Origin: Acidobacteriota bacterium
GTDB taxonomy: Bacteria; Acidobacteriota; CAIWXX01
DNA length: 55,695 nt
Direction of reading: 5' to 3'
Assembly (NCBI GenBank): GCA_016191015.1
Contig: JACPPM010000215.1
Span: 1-55,695 of the forward strand
Numbering within the stretch: the stretch's first letter is position 1; each line of letters begins with the position of its first letter. Positions 35,274-43,609 of the stretch are shown in pieces. A program made the position numbers and the translations under genes. Below the pieces are notes generated by a model that worked only from the letters and a program-made list of their open reading frames with translations, made no database searches and was not told the DNA's origin.

Positions 35274-36146
35274 ATGACGGATTCGTTGCACAAGGTCGGC
35301 GGGGTGCTCGTGATTGCCTGTGTCGCCGTCCCTCTTCTGTTGCAGGGACAACAATCGGATGACGCGAAACGATTGCAGGCCGAGCGGGATCGCACGATCA
35401 GGTCTCTTGTGGAGGGGAGGAGAACGAGCTTCAGGCTGGAAGAGATGGGTGGACCCAAGCTCGATCAGGTCCGCCTCAATCGCTCTCTCACCGCCTCCAA
35501 GGCCACCTCCATGGAGTGGTGGGAGGACGGCAAGCAGAAGGGCACGATCAAATTTACGAAGACGGCCATACAGGCTGATGCGCCTTCTGACCCGGCCGCG
35601 ACGCTGACGAGAGGTCAAGTCATCGGTGCGGTGGAGTACACCAACGGGAAGGTCACATTCCCCATGATGCTCGCCGTGGCGAAGGTCGGCGGGAAATGGG
35701 AGGGTGCCCTGCTCGACAGCCAGGGACGGGTCGTGAGCTTGGCACCAAAGCCCGAAGGCGATACGTCGTCGGCGGATCGCTTCGTTGCGGAGCTCAGGTC
35801 ATCCATGGAGAGCGGAAAGGAAATGCAGCGGAAGAGCGCACCTCGGGCGCCTGAGATCATAGGAGAGCACAGCTGCATCCGGTTCGTGGCTTGGGGATAC
35901 TGGTGTGATTATCGGAGGTGGCCACCCTCCTGCTGGTGGGGTTGGGGAGAGTTGTTTCGCTGGTGCTGGGACGACTGGTCGCAGTATTTCACTCAAAACC
36001 CGCCCCCGCACGTCCGTGACCAGGCCAGGAACTGGTACGGAGTTCAGAGCGGCTCGTACATCGTCAGCAAGGGACCCGACGGCCGCGTTTGGACGGCTGA
36101 TGATCGTCTCAACAACACCTCGCCCTTGACGCAGGTCACACCCTGA
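35274..36146 (+). CDS. Secreted Trp/Cys-rich protein, paralogue of 36254-37018
   Basis: A 290-residue protein with signal peptide KVGGVLVIACVAVPLLLQGQ. The middle part GQVIGAVEYTNGKVTFPMML, AVAKVGGKWEGALLDSQGRV aligns with the next gene (GVILGALDYFVKGSTQPMRF, YLAMGKQAGQWKAIYLDGNG). The C-terminal part is very rich in Trp, Tyr and Cys (IRFVAWGYWCDYRRWPPSCW, WGWGELFRWCWDDW). The ATG has AAAGGAG upstream. Function unknown; probably a periplasmic or surface protein made in tandem with its paralogue 107 bp downstream. Confidence 0.75.
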   Translation: MTDSLHKVGGVLVIACVAVPLLLQGQQSDDAKRLQAERDRTIRSLVEGRRTSFRLEEMGGPKLDQVRLNRSLTASKATSMEWWEDGKQKGTIKFTKTAIQADAPSDPAATLTRGQVIGAVEYTNGKVTFPMMLAVAKVGGKWEGALLDSQGRVVSLAPKPEGDTSSADRFVAELRSSMESGKEMQRKSAPRAPEIIGEHSCIRFVAWGYWCDYRRWPPSCWWGWGELFRWCWDDWSQYFTQNPPPHVRDQARNWYGVQSGSYIVSKGPDGRVWTADDRLNNTSPLTQVTP

Positions 36147-36253
36147 ATCGCAGGCAATTCGGGGCCACGAAGGGGCGTTCGGAAATGGGGAGAAATCAGA
36201 TTGGCGTGCAGGAGCCGGGTGATCCTGGCGGTCTGCATGAGGAGGAGATCCAG

Positions 36254-37018
36254 ATGACTCGACGCCGTTGTGTCCGTGGGATGCTCATGGTCGTCTTCGC
36301 CGGATTGATAGCGGGACATGCGCGGTCGGCCGCCCTGACCGAGTACCCACGCTCGAGGGTCATGCAACTGCGGGAAGGTGAGGACTGGGGCGAGCGGCTC
36401 AAGATGATGAAGCTCGCGGCGCAATTCAAGGGGGAGAAACCGGCCAGTTTCGTGATCAAGACCGAGGATGGTAAACAGTACCCCGTTGAGCTGAAGCGCG
36501 TCTTCACCCCGATGCTGTGTGATACCCCGCTGACGACGGTGGCCGACGTGGAATCCGGCGTCATTCTCGGGGCGCTGGACTATTTCGTGAAAGGATCCAC
36601 TCAGCCCATGCGCTTCTACCTTGCGATGGGCAAGCAGGCCGGGCAATGGAAGGCGATCTATCTCGATGGAAACGGGAAGGCGCTGAATATTCCTGTGACT
36701 TTGAATATCGACGAGCAGGGCCTGAAATCCTACTACGACTCGGGGAAGGCCACCCAAGGCCGGTATGCGCTGCCGGGCGAAAGAGTTGCTGTCACGATCA
36801 CAGGAGATCACTCCGAGATCTGCATCGTCGCCAGCGGATGGGGATACAGCGTGAAAGCGTGTGCCTACACCAACTGGAATGCCTGCTGGCTCGGCCTCAG
36901 CTTCTACAGAAGCGGTAGCAATTGCTACATCCGGGCATCGGGCTGGTGGGGGACTTTCGACTTGGTCACAATACGTAACTGCCCCTCCGGCTGGAACGCG
37001 CACATCGAGTGCCGTTGA
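36254..37018 (+). CDS. Secreted protein, paralogue of 35274-36146
   Basis: A 254-residue protein, ATG 36254 after GGAGGAGA, signal peptide CVRGMLMVVFAGLIAGHARS. Shares with its neighbour the central beta region and the start of the Cys/Trp-rich end (ITGDHSEICIVASGWGYSVK, ACAYTNWNACWLGLSFYRSG). The paralogy is visible by eye over about 90 residues; the N-termini differ. No known domain is recognised. Nothing recognisable lies in 37019-37190. Confidence 0.75.
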   Translation: MTRRRCVRGMLMVVFAGLIAGHARSAALTEYPRSRVMQLREGEDWGERLKMMKLAAQFKGEKPASFVIKTEDGKQYPVELKRVFTPMLCDTPLTTVADVESGVILGALDYFVKGSTQPMRFYLAMGKQAGQWKAIYLDGNGKALNIPVTLNIDEQGLKSYYDSGKATQGRYALPGERVAVTITGDHSEICIVASGWGYSVKACAYTNWNACWLGLSFYRSGSNCYIRASGWWGTFDLVTIRNCPSGWNAHIECR

Positions 37019-37190
37019 GGAGAGAGAAGAGCAGAATCGTCCACCGACAGTGGACCCGCCCGCGCAGGGATGGTCTCGGCGGGCGTGTACGGAGGTGAGT
37101 TTCCGACTCACAGTGCCGTACGGCGGGAGCCGTGCGGCCCGGAGAATGAAAGAGAAGCGATCAACAAGATAGGGACGTGGCCACAATCCC

Positions 37191-38648
37191 TCATAACCGT
37201 TCAGCAAGATAGACCGACCACACGTCGGTATGGTCCGTAAAGCCGTACCCGCGTCGGATGCCCGCGGAGAGGCCGCCCGGCATCGAAATCCGCAGCCCTG
37301 CCCCTCCATCCACGATCCACCCACCATGGGCGTCGGCATCCAGCCGGTCCCACAACCGCGCCTCGTCCATGAAGACCTCGGTCCACAGGGCGACTGACCC
37401 CTTCTTCATCATCCTGTATCCCACGCTGCTTTGGAAGAGCACCCCCCGCAGCCCCGTCGGCCCGTAGCCGGCAACCCCATCCTTGAAAAGCGGGTGTCCG
37501 CGCAGATGAAGCGCGTTTTCATCACCACGGCCCACACCGGCCATAACCAGTTCTTCTGGAGGAGCGTCCTTCGAGACGCCTTGCGCAAAGAGGTCGAGCT
37601 GCATGTTCAAGCGGGAGGCGATCGGCACTTCGATTCCGGCGTGGACTGCCGTTCGGGAGAAGGCGGGAGTCGAGTCGCCGATGCCGGCGGAGTAGGTGAA
37701 GAGGGCCTCACCGGTGAGCTTGGATGAATGAGCTCCGCGTGCGGACAGCCGCAGGCCCAGCGTCGGTTGCATGAAAACGGAGGAGTCGATTCCCGCTCTA
37801 CCGACGGATCCCCAGCGTTCGAGGCGCCCGACGCCGAGGACGAGATCCGTCGTCGTCGTCAGCGGGACCGCCGATTCCCAGCTGAATCGGGAGCGCTGGA
37901 CACGCAGAGTGTTCGTGAAGACAGGGTTGAGGGACGCAGCCAGCGCGCGCTCTTCGTAGGCGGCCCGCGCTGTGTTCCGGATGAGAACCGGCACCGTGGT
38001 GAGAAACGAATAGCGTGCTTCCGCCAGGCGCCGATCGTGTACCCAGCGCCCACGCAGGGTGAGACTGGAGCCGCGCCCATCCAGATTCTTGATCGGGACC
38101 GTGGTGCTGCCGGATACCAGCGACGCCGCTCCCCAAAGCCCGAAATGGAACCAGCTGGAAAAAGGGCCGGGCGATTCCGGCACCGTCACTTCGAGCCGGC
38201 AGCGGCCCTCACTGCCTTGCACCGGCGGCGCCGTGAGCGGCACGGCGGTGAGCGGGACACCGAGGTCTCTGAGGACCCGCGTCCCTTTTTGCAGGCGGTC
38301 ACACTCCAACAGATGCCCCGGCTTCGCCCCTATGACGTCAGCGATGAATCCGCGCTGAATTCGCTCAGGGACGTAAAACGCGACCTCGTCGAGAATCGGC
38401 CGGCCCTCGGAATTCCAGATGCGAAGGGCCCCAAAGCGGTCGCCCTTCAAGTAGAGGCAATCCGCGAGGAGATGTCGAGATTCCGCGTCGAGACGCTCGC
38501 GATCATGATCGAGGATCGCGATGGCATCATCGTAGTGGCCAGCCTCAGCGAGCGCCCGCGCGCGTTCGAAGGGGGGTGAATCTGCAGCACGCGCCGCGCC
38601 GCAGAGGGGGATGAGGAGAGAGAGAACGAGGCAGAACGGCCGAAACAG
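37191..38648 (-). CDS. TPR-like segment plus outer-membrane beta-barrel (BamA/patatin-barrel-like)
   Basis: The C-terminal 280 residues are an outer-membrane barrel: amphipathic strands with aromatic girdles (RYSFLTTVPVLIRNTARAAY, LQLDLFAQGVSKDAPPEELV, HLRGHPLFKDGVAGYGPTGL) like the surface-antigen barrel of the BamA family; the last residues are SVYLAERL. In frame upstream of the first canonical start (TTG 38450) are a signal peptide (FRPFCLVLSLLIPLCGAARA) and a TPR helix pair (FERARALAEAGHYDDAIAIL, DRERLDAESRHLLADCLY). No ATG, GTG or TTG exists in this frame before 38450; the CTG at 38648 preceding the signal peptide is taken as the start, with low certainty. A sequence error creating or removing a start is the alternative. 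Confidence 0.7.
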   Translation of the reverse strand: MFRPFCLVLSLLIPLCGAARAADSPPFERARALAEAGHYDDAIAILDHDRERLDAESRHLLADCLYLKGDRFGALRIWNSEGRPILDEVAFYVPERIQRGFIADVIGAKPGHLLECDRLQKGTRVLRDLGVPLTAVPLTAPPVQGSEGRCRLEVTVPESPGPFSSWFHFGLWGAASLVSGSTTVPIKNLDGRGSSLTLRGRWVHDRRLAEARYSFLTTVPVLIRNTARAAYEERALAASLNPVFTNTLRVQRSRFSWESAVPLTTTTDLVLGVGRLERWGSVGRAGIDSSVFMQPTLGLRLSARGAHSSKLTGEALFTYSAGIGDSTPAFSRTAVHAGIEVPIASRLNMQLDLFAQGVSKDAPPEELVMAGVGRGDENALHLRGHPLFKDGVAGYGPTGLRGVLFQSSVGYRMMKKGSVALWTEVFMDEARLWDRLDADAHGGWIVDGGAGLRISMPGGLSAGIRRGYGFTDHTDVWSVYLAERL

Positions 38649-38737
38649 ATGGAACCTGACAGCCTGCGACCGCTTCCTCTCGTCCTCGGCAAACAGCTCA
38701 TCACCCCCGGCGGACGCGATCCGACGCTGATCCAGGC

Positions 38738-39097
38738 TCAGTCAGCCGCGATCGCGATGACCGCGACAATGGCGATGATGATCAGGATGATCAGCATGAG
38801 ATTTACGTCCGACCGATCCACGCTCATGCTCATCATGTTCCGTGCCTGATTCGCTGACTGGGCAACGGACGCGAGCTCGTCATCAGGCATCGATCGCAAT
38901 GTGGCCTCAACGGTGCCTTTCGACAGCCCCGCGGATGACACGGCAGACGAAAACTGATCATCCTGAAAAAGGTTTATGACGCTGCCGACCCGATCTTCCC
39001 GGTTCTGATTCGCGGCAGAGATTCGGTCGTCGAGTGTACCCGCCACCGCGGCAGTGGTGCATAGAAGAACCACAGTGAGCACGAGAAGCTTTTTCAT
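38738..39097 (-). CDS. PA2779-like small exported protein
   Basis: A 119-residue protein with ATG 39097 after TAGGAGGAG. Signal peptide KKLLVLTVVLLCTTAAVAGT, then a helical region (NREDRVGSVINLFQDDQFSS, GLSKGTVEATLRSMPDDELA, SVAQSANQA) and a C-terminal hydrophobic segment (LMLIILIIIAIVAVIAIAAD). This layout matches the PA2779/DUF6627 family. The usual partner, a PA2778-type cysteine peptidase, is not in the window. Function unknown; 89 bp upstream of the barrel protein gene. Confidence 0.7.
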   Translation of the reverse strand: MKKLLVLTVVLLCTTAAVAGTLDDRISAANQNREDRVGSVINLFQDDQFSSAVSSAGLSKGTVEATLRSMPDDELASVAQSANQARNMMSMSVDRSDVNLMLIILIIIAIVAVIAIAAD

Positions 39098-39266
39098 TTC
39101 TCCTCCTAGAGTCTCCGTGAGTTTACTCGCGGTGAGGATATAGGCGAGTACTGGCGCGGTCAAGAGATGTGGAACGGACTGTGAGGTGGGTCACTCTCAT
39201 CCCGAGGGCGATACTCGAACAGTCTATCGCTTGTTCATTAGCTGCAACGCTTCGGCGTCCATGTCG

Positions 39267-40172
39267 TCACTGTGCAGTCGGTCCCGTGCTCTGCGTGCGC
39301 GCAGCCTGTTGACTCTCTGTGGGGTGATGCCAGCCGAAGTAGAGCATCCTGAACGCCACAGGTGTCGAAAGCTCTGCATTGCTCCCGTGACCCGCTCCCG
39401 CCGTGAGATCCGCGCGCCAACGAAGCCGCCGAGGCGCATGCTGTTGCAGGACTGCGACGGCGCTCCGATAACCATGCATCATCTTCTCGTTCTCTTGGCC
39501 ACCCATGCTCATGTAGAGGACGGTGTCCATGCCCTCACTCGACACAAACCCGTCCCGGAGTTTCGACACGATGACCTCGTCCTCACGCCACAAGGCCGGA
39601 CTGAAGGCGAATCTCGCATTGAACAATCCAGGGTCGGTGATCAGCGAATAGACGACCAGCAAGCCACCCCGCGAATGACCGGCAAGTATGCGGAACGATC
39701 CTGTTCGGTATTCCCGGTCGATCCACGGGATGACCTCGCTCTTGAGAAACGCGATAAATCGATCACCTGCTCCTTGAGGGCTCGATGCTTCATCGATGTC
39801 CCTCCTCATGAACGGTGGCGTGTAGTCTCGTTGACGATTCTCGCCGCTGGTGTTCGGCAGCCCAACCACAATGACTTCCGGCATGACGCCAATGCGTGCC
39901 ATCAGTGCCGCGCTCTGCGCGGTGTGGCTATCCTCCGAAGACCCGTCCAGCACGTATACGACTGGGTAGCGCTGGTCCGGACTCCGGTCGTAGCTTTCGG
40001 GGACGTGCACGATGAGCTCCCGCTGCTCGCCGAGCACCGTAGAATTTATCCGGCTCAGGACCACGTCTTTCTCAAACGACGGCCGTTCCTGCAAATACAC
40101 GTTGACGCCCGTCGTCACCATGGCCGTGAACACGAACGTGACACAGATCGCCAGGATAAGTCGCTTCTTCAT
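39267..40172 (-). CDS. Membrane-anchored esterase of the Fes/esterase-D type
   Basis: A 301-residue alpha/beta hydrolase. The N-terminal helix RLILAICVTFVFTAMVTTGV is uncleaved anchor or signal. Landmarks: LIVHVPESYDRSPDQRYPVV YVLDG-type start, the nucleophile elbow GHSRGGLLVV (Ser near 173), SPALWREDE, and the late His in GAGHGSNAE. These fit the putative-esterase family (enterochelin esterase IroE and relatives). Substrate unknown; no siderophore genes lie nearby. The ATG at 40172 follows a weak CCTCAGG. A short C-terminal tail is Thr/Gln-rich. Confidence 0.85.
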   Translation of the reverse strand: MKKRLILAICVTFVFTAMVTTGVNVYLQERPSFEKDVVLSRINSTVLGEQRELIVHVPESYDRSPDQRYPVVYVLDGSSEDSHTAQSAALMARIGVMPEVIVVGLPNTSGENRQRDYTPPFMRRDIDEASSPQGAGDRFIAFLKSEVIPWIDREYRTGSFRILAGHSRGGLLVVYSLITDPGLFNARFAFSPALWREDEVIVSKLRDGFVSSEGMDTVLYMSMGGQENEKMMHGYRSAVAVLQQHAPRRLRWRADLTAGAGHGSNAELSTPVAFRMLYFGWHHPTESQQAARTQSTGPTAQ

Positions 40173-40286
40173 ACCTGAGGATACGAAGGGATTGGCCTCG
40201 CGGTTCGGCAGGTGATCGCATTTCCACTTCTTCTTCCGCTTCCACGGCTGCATGGGCGCGGGTTCGTCCCCGCCCTTGTGACGGCC

Positions 40287-40895
40287 CTACTTGTGCGGAT
40301 GTTCGGCTGATGTGTCCCCGGCGTACCCGCGCAGCCGATCGTACCGAGCCACCTGATCTGAGGTCAGCAGCGCTCGCTCGAGCAAGTGTGCGCGCACGTG
40401 AGTGAAGCGAAGCTGTCCTTCGATTCGTGCGATCTCTGAGAGCGCCCTTTGCAGGCGTTCCTCATCGATCCGCCCGTCCCGGAGCTCAGCGTCCAGTGCC
40501 CGTTCTTTGTCGATAAGCTGCTTGCCCAGACTCACCGCCTCGACGTGCATCTCGTCGTAAATCGTCGCCGTCTTCTGACGCTGTTCGTCCGAGAGGCTGA
40601 GCTGGGACGCCAGCTCGAGGACATGTTTCGGGCCCGGATAATGATTCAGCTCGGCCGCTTGCGCCAGTCCCAGCCCGTGGCCTTCGAGCAGCCCCGCAAT
40701 CTTGTCGCCGGACAGAGCCTTGATCTCCCTCGACTGTTCCCCCGCGTCCGGGCTCACAGTGCCGGCCGGCTCCCCTTTCCCGTGTGCCGCATGCTGCGGG
40801 CAATCCTTCGGATCGACGGCCAAGGCCTTCCCCGCCCCGGTTGCGTATGCTAAGACGAGCGCCACTATCATCGTGACTACACCAATTCTCTTCAT
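40287..40895 (-). CDS. Spy/CpxP-like periplasmic LTxxQ protein
   Basis: A 202-residue exported protein (signal peptide VVTMIVALVLAYATGAGKAL). The mature part is all-helical: a HVLELASQLSLSDEQRQKTA segment resembles the LTxxQ motif of Spy/CpxP chaperones and metal-sensing CnrX-type proteins, and the second motif LLTSDQVARYDRLRGY comes near the end. A His-rich start (CPQHAAHGKG) and end (AEHPHK) may bind metals. ATG 40895, GGAAGGAG twelve bases upstream. No two-component genes are seen next to it. Confidence 0.8.
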   Translation of the reverse strand: MKRIGVVTMIVALVLAYATGAGKALAVDPKDCPQHAAHGKGEPAGTVSPDAGEQSREIKALSGDKIAGLLEGHGLGLAQAAELNHYPGPKHVLELASQLSLSDEQRQKTATIYDEMHVEAVSLGKQLIDKERALDAELRDGRIDEERLQRALSEIARIEGQLRFTHVRAHLLERALLTSDQVARYDRLRGYAGDTSAEHPHK

Positions 40896-41161
40896 GGTCT
40901 GACGTGATCTCCTTCCAGTGTGGTCTCCCACTCTTAGACTCAATCGGTGAGGGCCGAGTTGCTCGAATTCGGCCCGAGTCGGCATGCCGCTCGGTCGCAG
41001 TGCCCCGGCGTGCCTCTGCTGTCCTCGAGACGCCGCGTTGCATCTGTTTCCACAATCTTTCGCTGGACCTCATTCTTGGATACCGACCCGCGGAGTTCCC
41101 GGAAGCGCCGGGTTTCTCGTGCGATCCTGCGATGCCCACGCCGACTGCTTTGAAGCCCTTC

Positions 41162-41385
41162 CTATTGTTTGTAAGCCTGTTTCAGAGTTCTGATGTCAAT
41201 CCTGCTCATCTTCAGCATGACGTCCATCACGCGCTGCGCTCTGGCACGATCCGGGTCGTTGAGCATCTCGCCCAGAACAGTCGGGACGATCTGCCAGGAG
41301 ACGCCGAATCTGTCTTTCAACCAGCCGCATTGTGCCCTCGAGCCGCCCGCGGAGAGCTTCTCCCACAGCTCATCGACCTCGGTTC
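41162..41385 (-). pseudogene. 3' remnant of a PhnB/VOC-type gene
   Basis: The minus strand reads EVDELWEKLSAGG, CGWLKDRFGVSWQIVPTVLG, EMLNDPDRARAQRVMDVMLK and ends in TLKQAYKQ with TAG at 41162. This is the C-terminal third of the PhnB-like (3-demethylubiquinone methyltransferase-like) VOC family. There is no start codon and the glyoxalase N-terminal repeat is missing. The rest of 40896-41160 shows no gene. Confidence 0.85.
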
Positions 41386-41404
41386 AGCGCGAAAACCGTG
41401 CAAC

Positions 41405-41593
41405 TCACGAGCAGGATCTCGACATGATCACCAAACCCGCTATCAACATGACCGCCCCAGCGAGCAGGACTGAGGTGGGGGCGATTTCCTGTGCCCTCTT
41501 CATATGCATCCCAAGACTTGCGAGGGGCTGACTGAAAAGCACGCACAGAACTCCTACGACGAGGAGGATCGACCCGAGCAGTCGGGGCTCCAT
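41405..41593 (-). CDS. Small two-helix membrane protein
   Basis: A 62-residue protein from ATG 41593: MEPRLLGSILLVVGVLCVLF forms the first membrane helix and SVLLAGAVMLIAGLVIMSRS the second, with a charged loop HMKRAQE between them. Too short for a family call. A longer frame to 42106 exists but overlaps the glycosidase-like gene and is not credible. A weak AGAG-AGG ribosome site is present. Confidence 0.55.
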   Translation of the reverse strand: MEPRLLGSILLVVGVLCVLFSQPLASLGMHMKRAQEIAPTSVLLAGAVMLIAGLVIMSRSCS

Positions 41594-41685
41594 GCCTATC
41601 TCTCTATCACGTACCGTCGCCGGGGGAAGGTGAGGGCTCCTCCCCCGTCCGGCCCGCGCCGGCCGTGATGAAGTACTCCACAGAT

Positions 41686-43260
41686 TCAGCGCGCGATGAC
41701 AAGGGGCAAAGGCCCTACGGCGAGGTGAATCTTGCCGCCCACGACGGAAATCGTGGTCGACGTGAAGAACGCCGGATATCGCGCTGCATCCAGCTTGTTC
41801 TCCTGCGTTTGAAACGGCGCACTGAAGCGTGGCACCGCTTCCGTCACGGTGACTGGACCATCGGGCACTCCCTCCAGCGAAAGCGAGACGTTCCGGGGCC
41901 CCACGTCCGACCAGACGATCCACGTCGAGCCGGAGGTCCGCGGAAACCGAAACGCGAAAACGCCATCGGTTCCAGTGGGCAGGGCCGCCGATTGTTCCGG
42001 GATCATTCCGTTGAGCTTCTCGACCATCAACTTGAAGCTGTAGTACGCGAGCTTCCGGATGCCGTTCCCAGGGTCCGGGCACGGCGTTTCCTTGGCCGAC
42101 GAGCAATCCCCGGATTTGGGGATACCGTTGTAAACGAGCCCATTATGACTGTAGGTGCCGTGGAGCTCTTCATCCTCCCGCACGTCGCCCCAAAGAATGA
42201 GGCGGACGCCTGAACCCAGGTGATATGCAAGTCGCTTCACCAGGTAGACGGCCTGGTCGGTTTCGCTCTGCAAAGCATGAAGTCGCTTGTTCTGCACAGC
42301 CAGGTCCTGACCGGAATGCGTGGCTCCAGCTTTCACCAGAATACACTTCCCCGGGTATCCTGCCGACTCGAGAAACCCTCGAAAGTAGTCGAGCCCCTTG
42401 TCCCTGGGGTTTGTCCCGTACTGGGCGCTGAGACCGAAGTTGTGAAAGTCAAAGCCGTCGAAGTTGCCGGAGGGGTCCTTCTCGCGGAGCATTGTCAGGG
42501 CGGGTTTGTAGAAAAGCTCGTATTCCTCATCCGGTGTGCCCCCGCCGGGACCGCCAAAGACGATCTTGGCTTGCGGATCCAAGTCGCGAAGAACTCTCGA
42601 GGTCCGCTCGACCAACGTCGCGTAGGCGGCGGCCGCTTTGGCGCCGCACTCGGCATTGAGCGACGACGCCGATCCGCAGTATGCCGGTACATAGAGACTG
42701 GCCTGTTCGTTATCGACACTCCAATACCGAACGCGCCATCCGGGGGTGAACCGATTGACGTACGGAACGAGCGCACGCAAGAACCGCTCGTACGCTTCAA
42801 ACGATCGCGGACCTTCGGGGATGAACTTGCCCTCGCTCTTCTTGGCCTCTCCAACCTCGCGGCCGTCTTCGAACCGATACTTTGATTCGACGTTGATGAC
42901 GAACCATGCTTTGCTCTTGAATTCGGCCCCATACTCGCGGAGCATCGGATCGAGGTAGGCGAACTCGTAGGCCTTGTCAGGCCTCTTGTCCTCCCCCCGC
43001 TCCAGCTTTCTTCGCTGAACGTGGTCGGAAATCCACGGCGCGCCGAGGTCGAGCAAATACCTGTCCGTCGCCTCCGCCGTGGAGGCGAAGGCGTTGTTGA
43101 TCCCAAACGGCACTTCTTTGATGGTGCCGGACGTGGGTGGTGGATCGACGAAACCGTCCGCCACGTCGCCTTTGCGGCCGCCGCGCGCTCCCGCCACGCA
43201 GGCTACGACCGTCGCGCTCACGACAAGGGCAATGGCCCAGGTCCTCATGCTGCTATTCAT
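41686..43260 (-). CDS. Glycoside-hydrolase-like (TIM-barrel, clan A type) lipoprotein
   Basis: A 524-residue protein with a lipoprotein signal (ALVVSATVVACVAGA; lipobox VVAC). Residues about 45-390 look like a clan-A TIM barrel: KEVPFGINNAFASTAEATDR, FVPYVNRFTP-like helix, then VRYWSVDNEQ, where Asn-Glu would be the acid/base pair at the end of strand 4. The expected strand-7 nucleophile Glu is not seen; the corresponding segment reads CILVKAGATHSG. A C-terminal beta-sandwich (STWIVWSDVGPRNVSLSLEG) follows, as in GH39/GH44-like enzymes. Possibly a non-catalytic carbohydrate binder. Two ATGs (43260, 43248) are possible. Confidence 0.7.
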   Translation of the reverse strand: MNSSMRTWAIALVVSATVVACVAGARGGRKGDVADGFVDPPPTSGTIKEVPFGINNAFASTAEATDRYLLDLGAPWISDHVQRRKLERGEDKRPDKAYEFAYLDPMLREYGAEFKSKAWFVINVESKYRFEDGREVGEAKKSEGKFIPEGPRSFEAYERFLRALVPYVNRFTPGWRVRYWSVDNEQASLYVPAYCGSASSLNAECGAKAAAAYATLVERTSRVLRDLDPQAKIVFGGPGGGTPDEEYELFYKPALTMLREKDPSGNFDGFDFHNFGLSAQYGTNPRDKGLDYFRGFLESAGYPGKCILVKAGATHSGQDLAVQNKRLHALQSETDQAVYLVKRLAYHLGSGVRLILWGDVREDEELHGTYSHNGLVYNGIPKSGDCSSAKETPCPDPGNGIRKLAYYSFKLMVEKLNGMIPEQSAALPTGTDGVFAFRFPRTSGSTWIVWSDVGPRNVSLSLEGVPDGPVTVTEAVPRFSAPFQTQENKLDAARYPAFFTSTTISVVGGKIHLAVGPLPLVIAR

Positions 43261-43495
43261 TGTATCTGATTCGATTGGCCTGCAAGATCCGATCAGGCTT
43301 CCGGGCCCGCAGGTGCCTTACCCTCGACATCGGAGATGCGGACGGAGCGCGTGGTCAGTAGCTGAATCGTGAACGCTGTTAAGGCGATTGGTCGTTTGCG
43401 TAATCTGGGCCGACATCTGCGCTCGCCTCCGGACGACCAGGCTATCTCCCGCTGAGACGACTCTGGCGTCTCCGTGCCCTTGTCGAACCCTGGTC

Positions 43496-43524
43496 TTGAC
43501 AAGGAGGTTGGTCGAGAATATATT
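43496..43524 (+). promoter_or_regulatory. Sigma-70 type promoter of the sulfur/export operon
   Basis: TTGACA at 43496-43501, a 17 bp spacer and TATATT at 43519-43524, close to the consensus. It lies 86 bp before the start at 43610 in the only AT-rich patch of this region and drives the operon 43610-50626. Confidence 0.75.
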
Positions 43525-43542
43525 CAAATAATATCGCGAATA
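43521..43542 (+). promoter_or_regulatory. Candidate ArsR-type operator, TATTC-N12-GAATA
   Basis: An inverted repeat TATTC (43521-43525) and GAATA (43538-43542) overlapping the minus-10 box. The size and position fit ArsR/SmtB-family operators. The natural candidate to bind it is the ArsR-rhodanese protein encoded at 45268. Confidence 0.6.
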
Positions 43543-43609
43543 GTAGATGAATGGTTGATCCCGAAACTCTGGAATGTGCCCGCGCTCGCGAGCGGTGAAG
43601 GAGATTTCG

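Noticed and set aside
39186-40178. 330-codon plus-strand frame across the esterase gene
   Set aside because: Antisense shadow; the minus frame carries the GHSRGG elbow and a membrane anchor.
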